Positions 1 through 4,270 of a DNA stretch of 9,941 nt are shown piece by piece. The notes under the pieces are model-generated. The model ran no database searches and had not been told where the DNA came from. It saw only the letters and a list, made by a program, of their open reading frames with translations. The position numbers and the translations under genes were made by a program. Each line of letters begins with the position of its first letter. The first letter of the stretch is position 1. This DNA is from Clostridia bacterium (GTDB lineage: Bacteria > Bacillota > Clostridia > Oscillospirales > Acutalibacteraceae): positions 1-9,941 of the forward strand of contig CAAGBH010000099.1 of NCBI GenBank assembly GCA_900768035.1, read 5' to 3'.

Positions 1-577
1 CATTGGCGGCGGTGGTAACGCTCAGGAAGTCCATTGGCTGAAAGGGAGTTCCTCTGAAGTCCATAAGATAACTGTGCGCCACGCCAAGCCCGAAAACGAT
101 AGGATTAAAAATCAGATAGGCTAATTTAAAATTGCCAGATAGGGCGTAAATAATGAAATAAAATATAGTTATAACAAGGTAGTTGCCTAAGAATCCCAAG
201 TATGTCATGTCATAAACAAAAACATTGTTTAAACATTCGGTCATTGTTATAGTGGCAATGGGCATTAAAAGAAATATTACAAACCCTGCAATTTTATTTA
301 CTCTTTGGTTTTTGAATCTTACAGTATATATTACTGATAATCCCAAAATAAAAGGTAAGAATAAATCGAGCGCCATAAGTATCCAACGGACGCTTGTATC
401 AATTTTAAGATATGTGTCAATGCAGAAAATAACTAAAAACAGTGATAAAAGACATACCACACAACCTGCAATCTTTGATTTTCTTGTGTGGGTTATTTCA
501 AAGTGTTTATTTATAAAATCAGGAACTGTTTGTGTTAAAAACATATAAACTTTATTTGCCGTTTGTTTTAAGTCCAT
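1..577 (-). CDS. N-terminal part of a polytopic membrane protein, probably LTA synthase/sulfatase family
   Basis: The gene starts at ATG 577-575 and is open to the left edge, so 192 codons are visible. GAAAGGA precedes the ATG by a normal distance. After a basic, amphipathic start of about 35 residues, hydrophobic segments lie near residues 36-54, 64-86, 95-113, 126-145 and 151-168. This matches the five-helix membrane part that precedes the extracellular phosphoglycerol-transferase (sulfatase-like) domain of LtaS-type enzymes. The best clue is the segment at 174-192 (FRGTPFQPMDF followed by SVTTAAN), which resembles the FRG-P-PWDF--TAAN stretch after the last helix in many clostridial LTA-synthase-like proteins. 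If correct, the enzyme would transfer glycerol-phosphate to cell-envelope glycolipid or glycan on the outer face of the membrane. The catalytic domain (active-site Thr and metal ligands) lies outside the window, so the call rests on topology and one motif. Another polytopic membrane protein remains possible. Confidence 0.6.
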   Translation of the reverse strand, partial: MDLKQTANKVYMFLTQTVPDFINKHFEITHTRKSKIAGCVVCLLSLFLVIFCIDTYLKIDTSVRWILMALDLFLPFILGLSVIYTVRFKNQRVNKIAGFVIFLLMPIATITMTECLNNVFVYDMTYLGFLGNYLVITIFYFIIYALSGNFKLAYLIFNPIVFGLGVAHSYLMDFRGTPFQPMDFLSVTTAAN

Positions 578-614
578 ATCAGTGTTCCTTTCGTTAGTTT
601 ATATAGTTACATTT

Positions 615-643
615 AGTATAGCACATTCAGTTTGCAATAACAA
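615..643 (-). promoter_or_regulatory. sigma-A-like promoter for the membrane protein gene ending at 577
   Basis: On the minus strand TTGTTA (643-638) is followed after 17 bases by TATACT (620-615), about 38 bases upstream of the start codon at 577. The -35 box matches the consensus at four of six bases. Placement and spacing fit the gene. Confidence 0.5.
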
Positions 644-681
644 CATTTTTTAATAAAGAATAGTATGGTGTGAAGGTGTTT

Positions 682-807
682 ATGATGTTGGATGTAATTA
701 TTTCTTTGATAATTTCGCTTTTTATTATTGGTGTGATTTTTTCAATAAAGCGGTTTTCATGGCGTGCATATTATAAAATCTGCCGAAAAATTGTGAAAAA
801 TGAGTGA
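682..807 (+). CDS. small single-span membrane protein (41 aa), unrecognised
   Basis: This short frame begins with two adjacent ATGs (682 and 685) behind AAGGTG at 673-678, which is a usable ribosome binding site, better spaced for the second ATG. The product starts with a hydrophobic segment (about residues 5-22, rich in Ile, Leu, Val and Phe) and then has a positive tail with Lys and Arg at 24, 25, 29 and 33-40 plus aromatic residues. This is a one-helix membrane protein expected to have its C-terminus in the cytoplasm by the positive-inside rule. A strong terminator hairpin begins eight bases after the stop, which suggests a real transcription unit. I could not find a convincing promoter directly upstream. 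No family is recognised and no function is proposed. Its composition resembles small membrane peptides of Firmicutes, some of which are toxins or regulators of membrane complexes, but nothing here shows that. Confidence 0.45.
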   Translation: MMLDVIISLIISLFIIGVIFSIKRFSWRAYYKICRKIVKNE

Positions 808-814
808 AATTCAC

Positions 815-863
815 AAAACTTTATCGCTTTAGTTGTATAAAGTGATAAAGTTTTTATTTTTTT
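815..863 (+). terminator. rho-independent terminator after the small membrane ORF
   Basis: The left arm at 816-830 and the right arm at 839-853 form a 15-bp stem with one G-U pair, closed by an 8-base loop and extended by an A-T pair (815/854). TATTTTTTT follows at 855-863. It lies upstream of the transporter promoter (874-902), so it insulates that operon instead of attenuating it. Confidence 0.8.
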
Positions 864-871
864 GAAAAAAC

Positions 872-897
872 ACTTTACAAATTTATCAAAGTAAAGT
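872..897. promoter_or_regulatory. inverted repeat overlapping the transporter promoter, candidate operator
   Basis: ACTTTAC at 872-878 and GTAAAGT at 891-897 form a perfect 7-bp inverted repeat around a 12-base centre. It spans the gap between the -35 and -10 boxes of the transporter promoter, where a bound repressor would block polymerase. The same hexamer core (ACTTTA/TAAAGT) occurs three more times just upstream, at 818-823, 838-843 and 846-851. Two of these five copies overlap core promoter bases and three lie in the terminator stem, so part of the symmetry may have other causes. An operator role is inferred. Confidence 0.3.
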
Positions 898-902
898 ATA
901 AT
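874..902 (+). promoter_or_regulatory. strong sigma-A promoter of the amino-acid ABC transporter operon
   Basis: TTTACA (874-879) and a perfect TATAAT (897-902) are separated by 17 bases. Transcription should begin near 909, giving a leader of only about 30 bases, too short for a riboswitch or T-box. AAAGGGAG at 921-928 is the ribosome binding site of the first gene. Confidence 0.8.
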
Positions 903-937
903 AGCCTTACAGAATATTTCAAAGGGAGTAATAAAAA

Positions 938-1717
938 ATGAAAAAACTATTAGCAATTTTAATGACACTCGCAATGCTTTTTGCATTCGCAGGATGCGGC
1001 GCTGATAAAACGGCTAAAGACAGCGAAAAGATTATCGAAAACGGAAAACTCGTTGTTGGTATTACTGACTATGCACCTATGGATTATAAAGAAGAAGGTT
1101 CTGATGAATGGACCGGCTTTGATGCTGAATTTGCTCGTCTTTTTGCAAAGAAACTCGGCGTTGAGATTGAGTTTATCGAGATAGACTGGGATAATAAATT
1201 CCTCGAACTTAAATCTGAATCTATCGACTGTATCTGGAACGGTATGACAATTACTGACGAAGTAAAACTCAACACAAATGTTTCAAAGGCTTATGTTAAG
1301 AATGCACAAGTTCTCGTAATGGCGGCTGATAAGGTTGCAGATTATAAGGATATCGAATCTATCAAAAATCTTAAGTTTGCCGTTGAAAAAGGCTCTGCAG
1401 GCGAAAAGGCTTTGACAGATAACAAGATTTCTAACTTCACTTCTGTTGATACACAGAGTACTGCTCTTATGGAAGTTAAATCTGGCACTGCTGATGCTTG
1501 TGTAATTGATATTACAATGGCTAACGCTATGACAGGCGAGGGCACAAGTTATGCAAACCTTGCAAAAGGTTTGGAACTCACATCTGAAGAATACGGTGTA
1601 GGTTTCCGTGTAGGTTCTGATATGACTGAAAAATTCAACGAATTTATGGCAGAACTCAAGGCTGACGGCACGTTGGGCAAGTTGGCAGAAAAATACAAAC
1701 TGACTATTGCTGAATAA
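938..1717 (+). CDS. polar amino-acid ABC transporter, substrate-binding lipoprotein
   Basis: This is the extracellular receptor of the importer encoded by the following genes (SBP_bac_3 family; 259 residues, a typical length). The N-terminus is a lipoprotein signal: KK, a hydrophobic stretch at 4-18, and lipobox FAGC with Cys20 as the lipidated residue that anchors it to the outer face of the membrane. Lobe I shows the family pattern LVVGITDYAPMDY (38-50), TGFDAEFARLFAKKLG (59-74) and IDCIWNGMTIT (96-106). Lobe II shows FAVEKGSAGEKA (147-158) and ACVIDITMA (187-195), where Asp191 sits where related proteins bind the ligand amino group. The usual Arg after GMT-T (GMTITPER in many relatives), which holds the ligand carboxylate, is absent: the segment reads TDEVK. 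I recall a similar variant in clostridial homologs. The start at ATG 938 follows AAAGGGAG. The ligand cannot be read from the sequence; polar or sulfur amino acids are possible. Confidence 0.93.
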   Translation: MKKLLAILMTLAMLFAFAGCGADKTAKDSEKIIENGKLVVGITDYAPMDYKEEGSDEWTGFDAEFARLFAKKLGVEIEFIEIDWDNKFLELKSESIDCIWNGMTITDEVKLNTNVSKAYVKNAQVLVMAADKVADYKDIESIKNLKFAVEKGSAGEKALTDNKISNFTSVDTQSTALMEVKSGTADACVIDITMANAMTGEGTSYANLAKGLELTSEEYGVGFRVGSDMTEKFNEFMAELKADGTLGKLAEKYKLTIAE

Positions 1718-1736
1718 TTAACATAAAAATTATTTT

Positions 1737-1770
1737 AAGTAGAGGTTCAGCCGAACCTCTACTTTGTTTG
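1737..1770 (+). terminator. intercistronic hairpin between receptor and permease genes, likely partial terminator
   Basis: AAGTAGAGGTTC (1737-1748) pairs perfectly with 1753-1764 around an AGCC loop, giving a 12-bp stem. The tract after it is interrupted (TTGTTTGTG) and therefore leaky. Such hairpins after receptor genes commonly let most transcripts end, or protect the 3' end, so that receptor is made in excess over permease and ATPase. No separate promoter is visible between here and the permease. Confidence 0.6.
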
Positions 1771-1786
1771 TGTGAAAGGGAAGTTT

Positions 1787-2431
1787 ATGTTTACAACAGT
1801 TACATTAGACCTTTTGGTTGGCTTTTGGCAAACGTTTAAAATATTCGGTTTAACATTGCTTTTTGCTTTACCGTTGGGACTTATTATTGCCTTTGGCTCT
1901 ATGAGTAAGTTTAAACCTTTGAGTTATCTTGTTAAAACTTTTGTCTGGATAATAAGAGGAACACCGTTAATGTTGCAGTTGATTGCCTTTTTTTACGGAC
2001 CGGGATTGCTTTTTGGATTGCCTGCAATGACTCGTTTTTCGTCGGTCATGGTGGCGTTTGTGATAAACTATGCCTGTTATTTCAGTGAGATTTACCGAGG
2101 CGGAATTGAGGGTATTTCTCGTGGACAATACGAGGCCGGACAAGTCCTTGGTATGACTAAGAGCCAGATTTTCTTTAAGGTTGTATTGTTGCAGGTTATA
2201 AAACGCATTGTACCGCCGATGAGTAATGAAATCATAACGCTTGTTAAGGATACTTCGTTGGCAAGAATTATTGCTGTTTATGAGATAATCTGGACGGCTC
2301 AGAGTTACATAAAAAGCGCAGGACTTATATGGCCGTTGTTTTATACGGCGGTATTTTATCTTGTGTTCTGCGGAATTTTGACACTTCTTTTCGGATATAT
2401 CGAGAAGAAACTGTCCTATTTCCGTTCTTAA
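1787..2431 (+). CDS. polar amino-acid ABC transporter, permease protein
   Basis: This is the membrane-channel subunit (BPD_transp_1, HisM/GlnP type), 214 residues from the chosen start. A GTG at 1772 is in frame, but AAAGGG at 1775-1780 would then lie inside the gene. It is instead well placed as ribosome binding site for ATG 1787, which gives the usual short N-terminus before the first helix. Hydrophobic segments lie near 16-37, 48-73, 84-102 and 183-205, with shorter ones between. RGTP at 57-60 is the family motif after the second helix. EAGQVLGM with the following residues (116-135) is the EAA loop that contacts the ATPase. It probably works as a homodimer, because only one permease gene is present. 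It sits 69 bases after the receptor stop and 15 bases before the ATPase start. Confidence 0.92.
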   Translation: MFTTVTLDLLVGFWQTFKIFGLTLLFALPLGLIIAFGSMSKFKPLSYLVKTFVWIIRGTPLMLQLIAFFYGPGLLFGLPAMTRFSSVMVAFVINYACYFSEIYRGGIEGISRGQYEAGQVLGMTKSQIFFKVVLLQVIKRIVPPMSNEIITLVKDTSLARIIAVYEIIWTAQSYIKSAGLIWPLFYTAVFYLVFCGILTLLFGYIEKKLSYFRS

Positions 2432-2446
2432 AGGGGTGAAAAGACA

Positions 2447-3205
2447 ATGTCAGTTTTAAAGGTTGAAAATTTAAAGAAAAGTTTTTCTAAATGCGATGTT
2501 CTAAAGGACATAAGTTTTTCACTTGAAAAGGGCGAGGTTTTGTCTATAATCGGTTCTTCGGGAAGCGGTAAAACCACTCTGCTTCGTTGCCTTAATTTCT
2601 TGGAATTTGCAGAAGAGGGAAAAATTTCTGTTGATGGAAAACAGATTTTTGACGGCGCATCCCATAAGAATTTAACCGATGCTGAGATTCGTGAAAACCG
2701 CCTGCATTTCGGATTGGTTTTTCAGTCGTTTAATCTTTTTCCGCAGTATAATGTTTTGCAAAATATCACTTTAGCGCCTACACTTTTGAAAAGGGACACA
2801 CCCGAAAATATTGAAAAAAGAGCAATGGCGCTTATTGAAAAAGTGGGACTTACCGATAAAATAAATAACTATCCTTGTGAACTTTCGGGCGGACAGCAAC
2901 AACGTGTGGCTATTGCAAGGGCTTTGGCACTTGACCCCGATATTCTCTGCTTTGATGAGCCGACTTCGGCGCTCGACCCTGAACTTACAGGCGAAGTGCT
3001 TAAAGTTATTAAGGGCTTAAAAAGCAAAGATACCACAATGATTATCGTTACACACGAAATGGAATTTGCAAAAAATGTTTCTGATAAGGTTATTTATATG
3101 GCAGACGGCGTTATTGAGGAAATGGGAACGCCTGAACAGGTGTTTAATAATCCTCAATCCCCGAAAACAAAGAGTTTTTTAAATAAATCTTTGGAAGAAA
3201 TTTAG
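2447..3205 (+). CDS. polar amino-acid ABC transporter, ATP-binding protein (GlnQ/HisP type)
   Basis: This is the cytoplasmic ATPase that powers the importer (ABC_tran; 252 residues, normal length). All motifs are intact: Walker A GSSGSGKT at 36-43, Q-loop Gln93 in VFQSFNLFP, signature LSGGQ at 146-150, Walker B ILCFDE at 166-171 with catalytic Glu171, D-loop SALD at 174-177, and switch His203 in VTHEM. VFQSFNLFP and EPTSALDPEL are typical of the polar amino-acid subfamily. AAGGGGTG lies eight bases before ATG 2447. The next gene begins eight bases after the stop, so the TrpR-like gene is almost certainly on the same transcript. Confidence 0.96.
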   Translation: MSVLKVENLKKSFSKCDVLKDISFSLEKGEVLSIIGSSGSGKTTLLRCLNFLEFAEEGKISVDGKQIFDGASHKNLTDAEIRENRLHFGLVFQSFNLFPQYNVLQNITLAPTLLKRDTPENIEKRAMALIEKVGLTDKINNYPCELSGGQQQRVAIARALALDPDILCFDEPTSALDPELTGEVLKVIKGLKSKDTTMIIVTHEMEFAKNVSDKVIYMADGVIEEMGTPEQVFNNPQSPKTKSFLNKSLEEI

Positions 3206-3213
3206 GTGAAGAA

Positions 3214-3489
3214 ATGGGAACTAATAAGGTCACAGACCAAATGGTGAAAGATTTATATAAATTATTGGCATCAATAAAGACTGCCGAAGATTTTGAAGAT
3301 TTATTTTGCGATTTGTGTACGAATAAGGAAATAGAGCAAATGGCTCAGCGTGTTTTTGCCGCAAAACTTCTGATTGACGGAAAAACGTATAATCAGGTTA
3401 TTGAAAAGACCGATATTTCTTCTGCTACTTTGAGCAGGGTTTCCCGTTGTGTGCAATACGGTAAAGGGTATAAAAGGTTTATTAAATAA
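3214..3489 (+). CDS. YerC/YecD-family TrpR-like regulator, fourth gene of the transporter operon
   Basis: This is a 91-residue, all-helical DNA-binding protein of the Trp-repressor superfamily. It shows the family core CTNKEIEQMAQR (35-46), the counterpart of the LTPDE-[ILV]--[ILM]--R segment of TrpR, followed by the helix-turn-helix at about 58-80 (TYNQVIEKT then ISSATLSRVSRCV). The N-terminal 25 residues are the probable dimer helix. Its ribosome binding site AGGTG (3204-3208) overlaps the ATPase stop, and a strong terminator follows the gene directly, so it is the last gene of the transporter operon. YerC/YecD proteins are usually annotated without a target. Here the context suggests an amino-acid-responsive regulator of the transporter, with the promoter inverted repeat at 872-897 as candidate site. 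That role is inferred. A clear paralog lies at 7810-8076. Confidence 0.88.
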   Translation: MGTNKVTDQMVKDLYKLLASIKTAEDFEDLFCDLCTNKEIEQMAQRVFAAKLLIDGKTYNQVIEKTDISSATLSRVSRCVQYGKGYKRFIK

Positions 3490-3491
3490 CG

Positions 3492-3522
3492 AAAAAATCC
3501 GACATTAATTGTCGGATTTTTT
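3492..3522. terminator. bidirectional terminator shared by convergent genes
   Basis: A perfect 13-bp stem (3492-3504 with 3510-3522) around a TTAAT loop is flanked by A6 on one side and T6 on the other, so it can act in both directions. It begins three bases after the TrpR-like gene stop. The stop codon of the convergent XRE gene is in the loop (3505-3507). Confidence 0.88.
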
Positions 3523-3969
3523 GTTGTGTTTGTCGTATATACCTTGAACATAGTCAATAAATTCTTGGCGTTCCTTCGGGTTTTTAATGTCACGGTAAAT
3601 TTTTATTATATTTTCTTCTAATGCTGTGAGGTTGAGCACTTCGGGTTTTGGTTCGGGTTTTGGTTCGGGTTTTGGCTCGGGCTGAGGGTTTTGGTAAATT
3701 TTCTCCATGCCATCAGGTGTGCGAACAATTAATGGTTTTGGTGGTATAACATTGCCGAACAGTTCATTGTCTTCACCGTAAATTATGTGGTCGGGGTTGA
3801 CACCGAAAATTTCTGCAAGTTTAATTGCCATTTCGGTTTTTATTCCGCCCTTGCGCTCCATTTGCGCATAGGTGCTGTGTTTTATATCTAACAATTCAGC
3901 AGTTTCTTTTTGTGTTAAACCTTTTTGTCTTCTGTATTTTTTAATTCTTCCGTTAATTTCTAAAGACAT
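3505..3969 (-). CDS. XRE-family transcriptional regulator with PEPK-repeat linker
   Basis: This 154-residue protein has three parts. Residues 6-62 are a classical lambda-repressor-type helix-turn-helix (IKKYRRQKGLTQKETAELLDI continuing through STYAQMERK to a C-terminal IFGV helix), which binds DNA as a dimer. Residues 63-110 are a Pro-rich linker that ends in about three and a half PEPK repeats. Residues 112-148 form an acidic-basic helical segment (LEENIIKIYRDI, NPKERQEFIDYV), like the small C-terminal helical tail of many clostridial XRE regulators and possibly a dimerisation unit. AAGGAGAA (3983-3976) is the ribosome binding site. The last five codons and the stop are inside the shared terminator. 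The neighbouring tRNA-Thr promoter overlaps its leader. The target is unknown. There is no phage gene nearby, so a housekeeping or stress regulator seems likelier than a prophage repressor. Confidence 0.85.
   Translation of the reverse strand: MSLEINGRIKKYRRQKGLTQKETAELLDIKHSTYAQMERKGGIKTEMAIKLAEIFGVNPDHIIYGEDNELFGNVIPPKPLIVRTPDGMEKIYQNPQPEPKPEPKPEPKPEVLNLTALEENIIKIYRDIKNPKERQEFIDYVQGIYDKHNKKSDN
3640..3687. repeat. 12-bp tandem repeat inside the XRE gene
   Basis: Three nearly perfect copies of a 12-base unit (TTCGGGTTTTGG at 3640, 3652 and 3664) are followed by a degenerate fourth. On the coding strand they encode the PEPK linker (about four residues per unit). The unit is a multiple of three, so changes in copy number alter linker length without a frameshift. 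Confidence 0.85.
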
Positions 3970-3981
3970 AACAATTTCTCC

Positions 3982-4010
3982 TTGACGGTTTATGTAAAAG
4001 TTGGTATAAT
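3982..4010 (+). promoter_or_regulatory. sigma-A promoter of tRNA-Thr
   Basis: TTGACG (3982-3987) and TATAAT (4005-4010) are 17 bases apart. The -10 box ends 21 bases before the mature tRNA. The -35 box overlaps the Shine-Dalgarno of the divergent XRE gene by two bases. Confidence 0.85.
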
Positions 4011-4031
4011 ACTGTTGTTAATTTAATATGC

Positions 4032-4107
4032 GCTGGAGTGGCTCAGTTGGTAGAGCAGCTGATTCGTAATCAGCAGGTCGTGGGTTCGAGTCCCATCTTC
4101 AGCTCCA
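4032..4107 (+). tRNA. tRNA-Thr, anticodon CGT
   Basis: This 76-base cloverleaf has the CCA encoded. The acceptor GCTGGAG pairs with CTTCAGC (one G-U pair), the D-arm is GCTC/GAGC, and the anticodon stem GCTGA/TCAGC closes loop TTCGTAA with anticodon CGT, which reads ACG. The T-arm is GTGGG-TTCGAGT-CCCAT. It stands alone with its own promoter and terminator. Confidence 0.96.
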
Positions 4108-4108
4108 G

Positions 4109-4142
4109 AAAAATTCCTTGAGATTCTCTTGAGGAATTTTTT
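4109..4142 (+). terminator. terminator after tRNA-Thr
   Basis: AAAAATTCCT (4109-4118) pairs with AGGAATTTTT (4132-4141), with a smaller GAG/CTC pairing in the loop, and ends in a T run. It starts two bases after the tRNA CCA. The A-rich left side would allow weak action on the minus strand too. Confidence 0.82.
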
Positions 4143-4225
4143 AATTTATATTATAATTTATAACATTATTTTACTAAAATCGACAAAAATTGTCAAGCGC
4201 AATTAAGATAATAAGAAAAATATAA

Positions 4226-4261
4226 AACCCAGAAATACTTTAAATTTAGTATTTCTGGGTT
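4226..4261 (-). terminator. terminator of the YhaO/YhaN-like operon
   Basis: A perfect 14-bp stem (4226-4239 with 4248-4261) surrounds an 8-base loop. On the minus strand it is followed by TTATATTTTT and begins ten bases after the stop of the ATPase gene. The 83 bases between it and the tRNA terminator are AT-rich with no further feature visible. Confidence 0.82.
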
Positions 4262-4270
4262 CTGTATTAT

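Noticed and set aside
225..548. 107-codon open frame on the plus strand
   Set aside because: It is antisense to the partial membrane-protein gene 1-577, whose frame shows clear helices and a family motif. The plus frame has no ribosome binding site or recognisable domain.
808..937. Riboswitch or T-box before the transporter operon
   Set aside because: The terminator at 815-863 is upstream of the promoter at 874-902, and the leader is only about 30 bases with no T-box or riboswitch motif.
1772..1786. GTG start for the permease
   Set aside because: The ribosome binding site AAAGGG would be inside the gene, whereas it fits ATG 1787. The five extra residues have no counterpart I know in the family.
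3640..3687. Possible short CRISPR-like or minisatellite array
   Set aside because: The units are adjacent without spacers and are translated as PEPK; it is a coding tandem repeat.
4032..4107. tRNA-Thr as an integration site for a mobile element
   Set aside because: No repeat of the tRNA 3' end, integrase or phage gene is present in the window.
4143..4225. Possible small RNA in the AT-rich gap between two terminators
   Set aside because: I see no promoter, hairpin or open frame of note in this stretch.
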